Source: CAUZWH01 sp965224275 | GTDB taxonomy: Bacteria; Pseudomonadota; Alphaproteobacteria; SHVV01 | Direction of reading: 5' to 3' | Assembly (NCBI GenBank): GCA_965224275.1 | Contig: CBDCYR010000006.1 | Coordinates: 194,997-258,996 of the forward strand | Length of the DNA stretch: 64,000 bases | Shown here: in pieces, positions 8,482-16,619 of the stretch | Position numbering within the stretch: the first letter of the stretch is position 1 | Layout of the letters: every line of letters begins with the position of its first letter | Notes under the pieces: model-generated | Told to the model about the DNA's origin: nothing | Seen by the model: only the letters and a program-made list of their open reading frames with translations | Databases searched by the model: none | Translations under genes and position numbers: made by a program

Positions 8482-9288
8482 ATGTCAATTGAAAGGAGGT
8501 TTTGCGTGGCTCTACGTTTTACGCTTTTTTACGGGCTGACCCTGGTTTTGGTTTTAAGCGCCGCGTTCGTATTCAGCGCCAATGCCGCGACCTTCGGATA
8601 TGGCGAGTTCGTTGGCGAATATCGCGGCAATCCAGGCCAATTGGGCAATGACGGCGTCGAAGACCTGCTCGTCGCCACCGGCGATTCGCGCTTTGCCGAC
8701 CTCGGCACCGCACGCCAGCTCGACCCGGCCGGCAAATGGGACGGCGACACCTCGGCGAGCGACCGCAATCGGTGGTTCACCAGTTACACAGATGGCGGCA
8801 TGACCTTTAGCCTGCCCAACCCGAATAAGTTCCCCGGCGCCTATAAAGGCGGCGATCCCATCGTCGGTGTGTGGACCTATAACGGGTTCGAACCGGGCGT
8901 GGGCCCGGGGATGGACGCCACGGATCTGTTCCTGGCGGTCAAATACAGCAACCGCTTCAGCATGTTTTTCTTCCCCGAGGTCAACCCTGGAGATTTCGGG
9001 TTTTTCACCAGCGATCCGCGCCTGATCGCGGGCGTCGACGCCTGCGCGGGCGGCCTCACCGCTGATTGCATGACCATGAACCTGGTCGGGCTGAAGAGAA
9101 ACGGCAGGTACAAAAAACTGGTGCCTTACGGTCTCTCAAATGTGACGGCCTATTGGCCTCCAGTCGACGCGTCTGCAGCGGTGCCGCTGCCGCCGAGCGC
9201 TCTGTTCATGATCACCGCCATCCTCGCCTTGGGCGGCGTTGCCAGCATCCGCCGCATCGAAAGCAAGAAGGCGACCAAAAAGACCTAA
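8482..9288 (+). CDS. VPLPA/PEP-CTERM surface protein with signal peptide
   Basis: A secreted protein of 268 residues (or 260 from GTG 8506, which has AGGAGG six bases before it; ATG 8482 also has GGAGG). It has an N-terminal signal (TLFYGLTLVLVLSAAFVFSA then NAATFGYG), a mature domain rich in Gly, Asp and aromatics, and a C-terminal sorting signal: VPLPPSALFMITAILALGG, then a basic tail with SIRRIESKKATKK. This tripartite tail is the VPLPA/PEP-CTERM signal processed by exosortase or a rhomboid-like sorting enzyme and is linked to exopolysaccharide and biofilm. No exosortase lies in this window. The function of the mature domain is unknown. Confidence 0.8.
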   Translation: MSIERRFCVALRFTLFYGLTLVLVLSAAFVFSANAATFGYGEFVGEYRGNPGQLGNDGVEDLLVATGDSRFADLGTARQLDPAGKWDGDTSASDRNRWFTSYTDGGMTFSLPNPNKFPGAYKGGDPIVGVWTYNGFEPGVGPGMDATDLFLAVKYSNRFSMFFFPEVNPGDFGFFTSDPRLIAGVDACAGGLTADCMTMNLVGLKRNGRYKKLVPYGLSNVTAYWPPVDASAAVPLPPSALFMITAILALGGVASIRRIESKKATKKT

Positions 9289-9440
9289 CGGCCCGCAGCT
9301 ATCAACGCCAGGTCGCCCGCAAACCACTCGACCGAAAGCGACCCCCTCGCACCCATCTCCGCCTATCGATCTCGCGCGCCCAACGGCGTACGATCTCCCG
9401 CGATGGCGTGCGCGTACGCCCTAACGACGGGAGATCGACC

Positions 9441-10082
9441 ATGGAAATTGATCCGGCGGACCTCGACGGCACCCAGGTTTATCAACTGCTCGTCGGCATC
9501 GTCGTGCCGCGGCCGATCGCCTGGGTGACGAGTTTGGATGCCGAAGGCCGCGTCAATGCGGCGCCGTTCAGCTGCTTCACCTTCATTTCCAAGAACCCGC
9601 CCTTGATCGCCATCGTGGTCGGCCACCGCGAGGACGGACTCAAGGACACCGCCAGCAATATTCACAACGGTAGCGATTTCGTCCTCAATGCGGTGACCGA
9701 AGATGCCGCCGAACCCATGCACGAAACCTCGGCCGAGTATCCGTCTGGCGTCAGCGAAGTCGAAGCAATCGGGCTCGACCTGTCGCCCAGCCTGATCGTC
9801 AAAGCCCCGCGCATCGATATTTCGCCGATCCACCTCGAATGCCGTCTGCACCAGATCCTTGCGTTTGGCGTCGATCGCGACGAACTGATCGTTGGCGAGG
9901 TCGTGCATTTCCATGTCGACGACCGGCTCTACGCCGACGGCCGGGTTGCGATCGACGCTTTTCATCCACTGGCCCGGCTCGGCGGTCCCAACTACGCCAA
10001 GCTCGGCGAGCGCGTGACGATGGGATTCTCGTCCGGCTATGGCGGCCAGCCCAACAAACGAGAGGCCCAGTCGGGTCGATGA
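9441..10082 (+). CDS. Flavin reductase-like FMN-binding protein
   Basis: 213 residues starting at ATG 9441 behind GGGAGATCGACC. It shows the FMN-binding split-barrel pattern: VPRPIAWVTSLDAEGRVNAA, PFSCFTFISKNPPLIAIVVG, then EFVHF-like residues in ELIVGEVVHFHVDDRLY. Such proteins reduce flavin for a partner oxygenase or act as flavoprotein oxidoreductases. It is the first of three co-directional genes (with an amidohydrolase and a double-VOC dioxygenase) that together look like a small catabolic unit for a cyclic or aromatic compound. Confidence 0.85.
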   Translation: MEIDPADLDGTQVYQLLVGIVVPRPIAWVTSLDAEGRVNAAPFSCFTFISKNPPLIAIVVGHREDGLKDTASNIHNGSDFVLNAVTEDAAEPMHETSAEYPSGVSEVEAIGLDLSPSLIVKAPRIDISPIHLECRLHQILAFGVDRDELIVGEVVHFHVDDRLYADGRVAIDAFHPLARLGGPNYAKLGERVTMGFSSGYGGQPNKREAQSGR

Positions 10083-10121
10083 TCCCGGCATAACAAGCGA
10101 ATAGGCCTCGGGGACAGCACC

Positions 10122-11516
10122 TTGGCAGACACCGACATAGCGCCGACACCTGCCGACCTTCTGATCACTGGCTGCGACGTGGTGTGCCTCGATGCCGCCG
10201 ACACCGTGGCTCGTGACGCCGCCATCGCCATCAACGGCGGTCGCATCGATTGGATCGGCCCTGCCGCCGAAGCTGCTCGGCGCTTCGCGGCCGCCGAATC
10301 GCTCGATGGTCGCGGCAAAATTGCCATGCCCGGATTGATCGATGGACACGTGCACGCCACCCAGCAGTTGCTGCGCGGCCGCATCGCCGCACTCGCCCGG
10401 CAACGGCCGCTCAAGATCCCGATCTGGAAGAACTATCTAATTCCGTTCGAATCGTTGCTCGATCCCGAGGACGTCTACCTCAGTGGACTGGTTTGTTACG
10501 CCAACATGCTGATGGTCGGTACCACCTGCTTCGCCGAAGCCGGCGGTCCGCATCCCGACGAGATGGGCCGGGCCGCGCTCGACGTCGGTATGCGCGGCTT
10601 CATCTCACTCAACACCGCCGATCAGGGCAGTGGCATTCCGCCATCGATGATGATGACCACCGATCAGGCGCTACGCGACAATATAGATCTGGTCGAACGC
10701 TGGCAGGCGCAAGAGCAGGAACGGGTCCGCGCCTGGCTGTCGTTGCGCCAGATCATGGTGTGCACGCCCGACCTCATTCGCGAGATGGCCAAGGCCGCGC
10801 GCGAACTCGACACCAAGATCCATACCCATCTGTGCGAAGGCACCTACGAGATCGATTACGCCCTGGAACAATTCGGCAAGCGGCCGCCCGAGTTTATGGC
10901 CGACATCGAGGCGTTCGACCGCCACGTTCATTGCGCGCATTCGGTGGTGTTGACCACCGAGGACATCGACCTCTACAGCGCCCATCGGCCGTCGGCCTGC
11001 CATTGCGCCTTCAACAATTATCACATCGGCTGGCCGCAACTGCTGGTGATGTGGCGGCGCGGTCTCGACATTGCGCTCGGCACCGATGGCGCCGCGTCGT
11101 GGGGGCCGATGGATATTTATCAGGTCGCCCACGCCGCCCGCATCGGCCAGCAGCTGGTAGCCGGCACCCCGGCCCATCACCGCAACGTCACCACCGGCGA
11201 AGAAATGCTCCGGGTCGCCACCAACGGCGGTGCCCGCGCGCTGGCGCTCGAGACCGACATCGGCAGCCTGGAGGTCGGCAAGAAAGCCGACCTCGTGTTG
11301 GTCACGGCCGACGATATGGATCAGGTACCGATCGCCGACCCGCTATTCGCGGTCGCCAACACGGTAGTCGGGCGCGACGTGCAAACCGTGGTCATCGACG
11401 GCGAGGTCGTGATGCACGACCGCCGACTGCTGCGCGTCGATGCCGACGACATCCGATCGCAACTCGACGCCCGGATGCCGGTCCTGCTGGAGCGCTTCGA
11501 AAACGCGATTGGTTAG
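10122..11516 (+). CDS. Amidohydrolase (TrzN/AtzA/guanine deaminase-like, metal-dependent)
   Basis: 464 residues from TTG 10122. It has the metal-dependent amidohydrolase layout: GLIDGHVHATQQLLRG (HxH ligands), KIHTHLCEGTYE (His), HVHCAHSVVLT (His) and LGTDGAASWGP (Asp), with a closing beta-sandwich ADLVLVTADD. This belongs to the subtype III group that deaminates or dehalogenates N-heterocycles (guanine, cytosine, s-triazines). The substrate cannot be told from sequence. It lies 39 bases after the flavin reductase gene and 15 before the dioxygenase gene, in one apparent operon. Confidence 0.85.
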   Translation: MADTDIAPTPADLLITGCDVVCLDAADTVARDAAIAINGGRIDWIGPAAEAARRFAAAESLDGRGKIAMPGLIDGHVHATQQLLRGRIAALARQRPLKIPIWKNYLIPFESLLDPEDVYLSGLVCYANMLMVGTTCFAEAGGPHPDEMGRAALDVGMRGFISLNTADQGSGIPPSMMMTTDQALRDNIDLVERWQAQEQERVRAWLSLRQIMVCTPDLIREMAKAARELDTKIHTHLCEGTYEIDYALEQFGKRPPEFMADIEAFDRHVHCAHSVVLTTEDIDLYSAHRPSACHCAFNNYHIGWPQLLVMWRRGLDIALGTDGAASWGPMDIYQVAHAARIGQQLVAGTPAHHRNVTTGEEMLRVATNGGARALALETDIGSLEVGKKADLVLVTADDMDQVPIADPLFAVANTVVGRDVQTVVIDGEVVMHDRRLLRVDADDIRSQLDARMPVLLERFENAIG

Positions 11517-11531
11517 GAGGGAGCGCAAATA

Positions 11532-12524
11532 ATGGAAACCACGGGGGAAACCACTGGGGAAACCACTGGGGAAACCGCCGGTTGTTTCGCGCCGCGCCGT
11601 ATCGGCCACGTCAACCTTTTCATCTCCGACTACGAGAACTCGTTGCGGTTCTACCGCGAGGTCGCCGGTCTGTGCGACGGCTGGACCCGCCCCAAGATCG
11701 GTGGCGGCTTCCTCAACAACGGCTACACCCACCACGACGTCGGCTTCATTCCCTGGACTTTCTCGGCGGCCGGCGCCGGCGTCACGGGCCCGGGCCTCAA
11801 CCACCTCGCCTTCGAGGTCGAGACCGAAGCCGACCTCGTGGCCGGTTATCGTCGTGCCCAAGCCGCCGGCAAGGACTTTCCGCGCACGGTCGATCACTTG
11901 GTTGCGCGCTCGATCTACGGCCGCGATCCGCACGGCTTCGGGATCGAGGTCTATGCCGACAACCCCTTGTCCTTCAAGGATCCGGAATTCGAAAAATTGC
12001 CCCGCGCGACCGCACCCTGGACGCCAGGTGAAAGCCCGCCGTCAACGGCGCGCAACTACCCGCAAGACCCGCGGCCGCGAATCGACGAGAACGCCATCTT
12101 CCACACCCGCCACCTGAGCGGCGCCGTCATCGTGAGCGATGAGTTCGAGGCAGCCGTGGATTACTACACCACCGCTGTCGGCCTCTCGGTCGTGCGCGGC
12201 GGGCGCGACCAGGCCTCCATCACGCTTGGCGGGCACAATGGCGGCCACGACTTATCGTTGGTTCGCGCTGATGCAGCGGACGCATTGACGCCAGGCTTCC
12301 ACCACATGAGCTTCGCAGTCTTCGACGAAGCCGACCTTGCCGCGTCGACCGAAGCAGCGAAGAACGCCGGGCTCACGATTGAGCGTGAGATCGACCACAC
12401 CACACGGCGCGGCGCGGTGGTGGCTGATCCCGATGGTTTCAAGGTGTTGTTCCACGTCGATCGCGATACCGACACCGGTGGGCTCGTCGACCTACCACCA
12501 AACGAGGCGATTTGGCTCGTTTAA
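11532..12524 (+). CDS. Two-domain VOC (extradiol-type) dioxygenase with repetitive N-terminus
   Basis: 330 residues with two vicinal-oxygen-chelate modules. The first covers residues 23-150 (RIGHVNLFISDYENSLRFY, metal His and Glu near GLNHLAFEVETE and GIEVYAD). The second covers 190-325 (HLSGAVIVSDEFEAAVDYY, HHMSFAVFDEADL, DGFKVLFHVD). Such bicupin-like proteins include catechol 2,3-dioxygenases and related ring-cleaving enzymes. The start is ATG 11532 with AGGAGGG about 10 bases upstream. The first 17 residues are a TTGE-type repeat, a likely disordered tail. It ends the flavin reductase-amidohydrolase-VOC unit before a strong terminator. Confidence 0.78.
   Translation: METTGETTGETTGETAGCFAPRRIGHVNLFISDYENSLRFYREVAGLCDGWTRPKIGGGFLNNGYTHHDVGFIPWTFSAAGAGVTGPGLNHLAFEVETEADLVAGYRRAQAAGKDFPRTVDHLVARSIYGRDPHGFGIEVYADNPLSFKDPEFEKLPRATAPWTPGESPPSTARNYPQDPRPRIDENAIFHTRHLSGAVIVSDEFEAAVDYYTTAVGLSVVRGGRDQASITLGGHNGGHDLSLVRADAADALTPGFHHMSFAVFDEADLAASTEAAKNAGLTIEREIDHTTRRGAVVADPDGFKVLFHVDRDTDTGGLVDLPPNEAIWLV
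11535..11577. repeat. 12-bp in-frame tandem repeat coding (ETTG)n
   Basis: The unit GAAACCACTGGG occurs three times plus a partial fourth just after the start codon of the VOC dioxygenase, with one C/G-type change. The period is a multiple of three, so copy-number change by slippage would lengthen or shorten the tail without losing frame. Confidence 0.75.
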
Positions 12525-12606
12525 CCAAATAGAACTTTCGCGGCCTCAGGTTGGGTGCTACCGCCCGGCGTAGATAGTTCTCCAGCCACTTACAACCGAC
12601 ATTCGA

Positions 12607-12638
12607 AAAAGCCCCGTCTAAGTGTCGGGGCTTTTCTT
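12607..12638 (+). terminator. Rho-independent terminator of the catabolic operon
   Basis: AAAAGCCCCG (12607-12616) pairs with CGGGGCTTTT (12626-12635), followed by a T-rich run. It lies 83 bases beyond the stop of the VOC dioxygenase gene and before the flagellin gene, so it ends the former transcript. Confidence 0.85.
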
Positions 12639-12755
12639 ATGTGAGAAGTTCAGTTCACCGCTTAGCTGGTAGGTAACCATTCATTAACACATAGGCGGCA
12701 AGATAAGGATGCCGTGCCGGGCGAATAGAATGTTCGCTATGAAAGGAAGAACAGA

Positions 12756-13571
12756 ATGGGCTTCTCTATCAACACCAACGTCGGCGCGTTTGTCGCACTC
12801 CAACAACTTAACAAAACCACCAGTCAGCTCGAGGTCACGCAACTCCGGATCACTACCGGTTTGCGGGTCAATGGTCCGAAGGACGATGCCTCCAACTTCG
12901 CAATCGCGACGCGGTTGCGGGGCGATATCAAGGGTATCGAATCGGTCAAGATCGCCCTGGCCACCGGCGATTCGATCGTCAATGTCGCGATCCAAGCCGG
13001 TAAGTCGATCGCCGACTTGTTGACGGATATGAAAGCGAAAGTCGTGCAGGCCAACCAGGCCGGCCTGGACTCGGCTTCACGCACGGCCCTTAACAACGAC
13101 TTCACGTCGCTCCGGGACCAATTAACAACCATCGTTGTCTCGGCTGAGTTCAACAACACCAGTTTGATTACGTCGGGCGCCGGTAACCTCACAGTACTGA
13201 GCACGGTGGACGGCAGCACGATTACGGTTAGTGCGCAGGCTATGGACATCACCACACTGGGAATCAGTGCCAGTGTGTTGAACACGAGTTCTGGTGCCAG
13301 CGCCGCGCTGACATCGATCAACTCGGCGATCAACAGCGTCGCGGACAAGCTCGCGTCTCTGGGTTCGTCGGCCAAACGGATCGAGGTTCAGTCGGAGTTT
13401 ACCCAGCAGTTAATAGACATTCTGAAGGAAGGACTTGGCAACCTGGTCGATGCCGATCTAGCCGAAGAAAGCGCCCAGCTTCAGGCCCTTCAGATCAAAC
13501 AGCAGCTTGGTGTACAGGCCCTAGCGATCGCTAACTCCGGTCCGCAGAGTATTCTGGCCCTATTCCAGTAG
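12756..13571 (+). CDS. Flagellin (short alphaproteobacterial type)
   Basis: 271 residues, the size of Caulobacter-type flagellins that lack the D2/D3 domains. The N-terminal D0/D1 helix reads SINTNVGAFVALQQLNKTT and then RITTGLRVNGPKDDASNFA. The C-terminal D1/D0 helix has LVDADLAEESAQLQALQ, QLGVQALAIANSG and ends SILALFQ. The protein is exported by the flagellar type III system and forms the filament. ATG 12756 follows AAAGGAAGAACAGA. The gene stands alone with its own terminator and no other flagellar gene in sight, as is common for dispersed flagellins. Confidence 0.92.
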   Translation: MGFSINTNVGAFVALQQLNKTTSQLEVTQLRITTGLRVNGPKDDASNFAIATRLRGDIKGIESVKIALATGDSIVNVAIQAGKSIADLLTDMKAKVVQANQAGLDSASRTALNNDFTSLRDQLTTIVVSAEFNNTSLITSGAGNLTVLSTVDGSTITVSAQAMDITTLGISASVLNTSSGASAALTSINSAINSVADKLASLGSSAKRIEVQSEFTQQLIDILKEGLGNLVDADLAEESAQLQALQIKQQLGVQALAIANSGPQSILALFQ

Positions 13572-13633
13572 GCACGAGTAGGCACACAGCCATCGGCCAG
13601 AAACCCATCCAATTTCAGAGTCCTTGAGAAACC

Positions 13634-13659
13634 GCCCCGCCTCGTGCGGGGCTTTTCTT
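13634..13659 (+). terminator. Rho-independent terminator of the flagellin gene
   Basis: GCCCCGC (13634-13640) and GCGGGGC (13646-13652) form a 7-bp GC stem with a five-base loop, followed by TTTTCTTT. It is 62 bases after the flagellin stop. Confidence 0.85.
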
Positions 13660-14358
13660 TGAGGTGCCTACTGGTCGAACAGCGCTTTCTTAAGCAAAAC
13701 GTCTTTAGCGTCGGCTGGCTTGACTGCTGCATTGATCTATAGCCGCAATTGCGTGCGAAGGCGCCTCAAATTGCGCGACGTAGCGAAGTCCTCGACCCTG
13801 GCCTCACGCAGATTAAGTCTGAATATTGTCGAGTCTCTGCCTAGCTGACTTAGGGCGGTCCGGCGTGGCGGCTTTTTTGTGACAACGACTAACGTGGACT
13901 TGGCCAGCTCAGCCGGCGCAATGCCGCCAGGCTCACTTGGGCGCTGTTTGGATTAGCCAATGTGGTTCTCGATATCCCGCCTGATATGTGGGATCTGATC
14001 CAGATCGGGCTAGGTGGCTATGTGATGGGCCGATCGGCTGAGAAGGGTGTTAAGGCTTGGAAGGGTAAGCAGTAGGGGCGCTGGTGCCGTTGCTTTAGGT
14101 GTAAATGGCCCGACGCATGGGAAGAATTTGCGTTTCTAAGCGACCAAATATATTCAATGAAATTTAAAATGCCTTTGACAACCACCATATTCTGTGCACC
14201 CCAGAGTCCCAGACCCAACATATCCACAGGTCTAGGTAATCAACTGGGGGCAAACTGTGCATAATCGGGAATTGGCAGTTGACGCGTTCACCGTCTTGGA
14301 CGACCGTGCGACTCACAAAACTCACCATGCAAAAGGTGAGACTTGGAGGACTGCCCCG
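13660..14358. other. Gene-poor stretch with a phage remnant
   Basis: About 700 bases without an intact gene. The only recognisable coding trace is the holin-like fragment at 13893-14075. The part after 14100 is AT-rich (for example around 14140-14200) compared with the core genome, which fits acquired or decayed DNA. Confidence 0.5.
13893..14075 (+). pseudogene. Remnant of a phage 3TM-type holin gene (C-terminal part)
   Basis: An open frame with no start codon at its head translates to about 60 residues, with LFGLANVVLDIPPDMWDLIQ followed by IGLGGYVMGRSAEKGVKAWK before a TAG stop. The last part resembles the C-terminus of small phage holins of the three-helix type, which permeabilise the inner membrane before lysis. 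A stop lies immediately upstream in frame, so only the tail survives. No other phage gene is adjacent. The call rests on short motif similarity. Confidence 0.42.
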
Positions 14359-15144
14359 ATGTCAGAATCCATCGTCACCGACGTGGCGCCGAATGGGCGT
14401 GAGCGTCGTATGACAGACGCTTCGGAGCGCCTAATCGTTGCGCTAGATGTACCGTCCGTTGCCGAAGCTCAGTCCATCGTTGATGATCTCGACGGCGTTG
14501 TTTCATTTTACAAAATTGGCCTGCACCTCCAGTGGGGTGATGGAGTCAAGCGATTCATCGGTGAGCTGATCGCCCGGCGGATCGATATCTTCATCGACTA
14601 TAAGTACAGCGATATCGGCGAATCAATGCGCGGTGGCATTTCGGGTGCGGCGCAACGGCGCATCAAATTCATAACGATCCAAGGCAACGGCGAGATGTCC
14701 GAAGAGAGCATGAGAGCTGCAGTTGCCGGGAAAAATAACGATGGCCTCCCGAAGATATTCTTTGTCACGTTGTTAACAAGCCTCGACGAGAACGATCTTC
14801 GTCTCACCGGTCGTACAGAGACTCCAGAGCAATTGGCAATCAAACGAGCGGAAATGGCTGTGAGGGCGGGATTGGATGGTGTAATTGCGTCCGGCCTGGA
14901 GGCGCGGGCAATCCGCGACAAACTGGGCAACAAACTCACGATCATTAGCCCCGGAATACGACCGGCCGGTGCTTCTCACGATGATCAAAAACGTGTAGCA
15001 ACACCAAGGCAGGCGATTGAAGGCGGGGCAGACTACCTAGTCGTCGGACGGCCAATCATTCGAAGCGACGCTCCTGCCGATACGGCTCGAATGATCGTCG
15101 ATGAAATGCAAGCCGCCTTCGACCTTAGAACACAAGGTAATTAG
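14359..15144 (+). CDS. pyrF: Orotidine 5'-phosphate decarboxylase-like protein
   Basis: 261 residues from ATG 14359, which has GGAGG nine bases upstream (an inner ATG at 14410 is possible). Visible OMP decarboxylase features: RLIVALDVPSVAEAQSIVDD, the phosphate and substrate-site block FIDYKYSDIGESM (with Asp-x-Lys-x-x-Asp), ISPGIRPAGASHDDQKR and GADYLVVGRPIIRS. The enzyme makes UMP in pyrimidine synthesis. Codon use looks less GC-rich than in neighbouring core genes, and it is flanked by phage and integrated-element remnants. It may therefore be a horizontally gained second copy, not the housekeeping gene, but this cannot be settled here. Confidence 0.82.
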   Translation: MSESIVTDVAPNGRERRMTDASERLIVALDVPSVAEAQSIVDDLDGVVSFYKIGLHLQWGDGVKRFIGELIARRIDIFIDYKYSDIGESMRGGISGAAQRRIKFITIQGNGEMSEESMRAAVAGKNNDGLPKIFFVTLLTSLDENDLRLTGRTETPEQLAIKRAEMAVRAGLDGVIASGLEARAIRDKLGNKLTIISPGIRPAGASHDDQKRVATPRQAIEGGADYLVVGRPIIRSDAPADTARMIVDEMQAAFDLRTQGN

Positions 15145-15545
15145 GTATTCTATCCGGAGCCGTGCTCGTCCCATCACCCTAACCTCGATCGCCTATATAT
15201 TGATAGACCGCTTGCAAGAACTCCTCAGACTGCGTTTCGTCATACACAAACGGATCGAACCGCGCCCACTTACTCAGTGGTGAACCTGAGCCCATAGAAG
15301 TTAACTGGCGTCTTAACGTACCCAGATCAGCCCGAAACTCTCCCCCACCTAACCACTTATCCAAGTCAGATAGGCGGCCTATGCCGAAGTGCTGTTCTAT
15401 AGCGCGGAGGTCCATTTCAGGGGCGGTGGTCTTATGAAACTTTTACGTGGGCCGACGCCGCTTGATCGCGTCCGTCACCTTTTGTCTCGACTCCCCATTC
15501 GTCTGCTGCTAGCTCCACTCTGGGAGCACTTGGAAGGAGGAGGTC
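15145..15545. other. Mostly non-coding stretch with one doubtful minus-strand frame
   Basis: Between the pyrF-like gene and the DUF1330 gene I see only the doubtful 78-codon frame at 15179-15415. The end of the stretch carries the GGAAGGAGGAGG ribosome site of the next gene. Confidence 0.4.
15179..15415 (-). CDS. Small hypothetical protein, possibly a gene fragment
   Basis: 78 residues beginning MDLRAIEQHFGIGRLSDLDK and ending FLQAVYQYIGDRG. Composition is protein-like (alternating hydrophobic and charged residues), but the ATG has no ribosome site, and I recognise no family. It may be the C-terminal piece of a lost gene in this patchwork region. Kept as a low-confidence call. Confidence 0.3.
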   Translation of the reverse strand: MDLRAIEQHFGIGRLSDLDKWLGGGEFRADLGTLRRQLTSMGSGSPLSKWARFDPFVYDETQSEEFLQAVYQYIGDRG

Positions 15546-15842
15546 ATGGCAAAGGCGTATTGGATCGCGGGCTACCGTTCGATCAACAATCCCGAGGCAC
15601 AGGCCGAGTATGGCAAGATCGCAGCGCCGGTGGTTCAAGCCGCCGGTGGAACGATTCTGGCGCGCGGTGGTCGGATGCAGAAATGCGAAGGGGAAGAGAA
15701 AGAGCGCACGGTGCTAATTGAGTTCGACAGCTTCGATGCTGCAGTTGCCGCTTACAACAGCGACACCTACCAGAAAGCCCTCGCGAAGCTCGCCGGAGGT
15801 GCGGTTGATCGCGATATCTGGATCGTCGAAGGGGTCGACTAA
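15546..15842 (+). CDS. DUF1330 family protein
   Basis: 98 residues with the DUF1330 pattern: KAYWIAGYRSINNPEAQAEY, then APVVQAAGGTILARGGRM, and TVLIEFDSFDAAVAAYNS. This is a small ferredoxin-like alpha/beta barrel fold related to the ABM/EthD group, with no fixed enzymatic role. An excellent ribosome site (GGAAGGAGGAGG) precedes the ATG. The gene is immediately outside the left repeat of the tRNA-Leu element and reads toward it. Confidence 0.85.
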   Translation: MAKAYWIAGYRSINNPEAQAEYGKIAAPVVQAAGGTILARGGRMQKCEGEEKERTVLIEFDSFDAAVAAYNSDTYQKALAKLAGGAVDRDIWIVEGVD

Positions 15843-15880
15843 CACCGAGCGGACGGCTATTTGCGACGAGCGCGTCGCTG

Positions 15881-15953
15881 AAACCGTTGAAAACCCTGGT
15901 GCTCCTGGCCTGACTCGAACAGGCACGCGCGTTAGGACAATAGATTTTGAGTC
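15881..15953 (-). repeat. Displaced 3' copy of tRNA-Leu (distal attachment-site repeat)
   Basis: 73 bases match 18922-18994 with three mismatches (15903, 15929, 15951), starting at AAACCGTTGAAAACCC and ending in the anticodon loop. It contains the 3' half of tRNA-Leu but no 5' half, so it cannot fold as a tRNA. This is the footprint left when an element integrates in the 3' end of a tRNA gene and rebuilds it. Confidence 0.82.
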
Positions 15954-16619
15954 CTTACACGCTATTCTCTGGATGTTTCCTGCATGCGTCAAATTACCCG
16001 GGAACTTGCCGAGCCCTTCATCAATTGGGTTGGGTATCGCCTGCATCTATTCCTTGCGGCGTCACCCCCGGTTGATAGGGCGTCCCGTTCGGGTGCCGAC
16101 CCCCGTCGGGATTCGCGACAACATTGCGCGCCCAAGGTGATATCGGCAATTTGTTGAGATTCTCGCCGTGCTCACGGAGATCATTGAGCGCAATATCGCG
16201 CATATCCGTTCCGATTTCGTAAAATGATACAAGCGTCTGAACTAGTCGACGTTCAGCTTCTGGCAATTTGCTCGCACTACGATCCACCGTACGTAGGTCG
16301 TCGCGCGTCAATGTCATACCTTCGGTGTGCCGTAGTGCGTAGCGCGCACCGAATATGACAAACTTCGTCTGCACGACCATATGGTCAACTCGATCCTGGG
16401 CCTCGGCCAGATCAGCCTTAATTCGCTGCTGCTCTTTCTTAAGTGCGGTCTGCTCTGCAATTAGTGCGAGCTTTTCGACCCGAGCTTTATCCAGATCATC
16501 TTTGATTTTCTTCTGCTCTTCCTTAAGTTCCTTTCGGACCGTAATCAGGTCATGCCTTTCAGCAATAAGCGCGCCCTTCTCTGAAATAAGCGCTACGCTC
16601 TCAGTCCGTAATTTCTTAA

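Noticed and set aside
10250..12031. A 593-codon frame shifted over the amidohydrolase and VOC genes
   Set aside because: Extremely Arg- and Pro-rich translation with no motif; the two real genes in the other frame explain the DNA.
12660..12755. Sigma-28 or sigma-54 flagellin promoter
   Set aside because: A GCAAGATAA-like word is present, but the partner element and spacing are too poor to support a call.
15881..15960. A second tRNA-Leu gene
   Set aside because: Only the 3' half up to the anticodon loop is present; no acceptor 5' strand or D-arm follows, so it is an attachment-site remnant.
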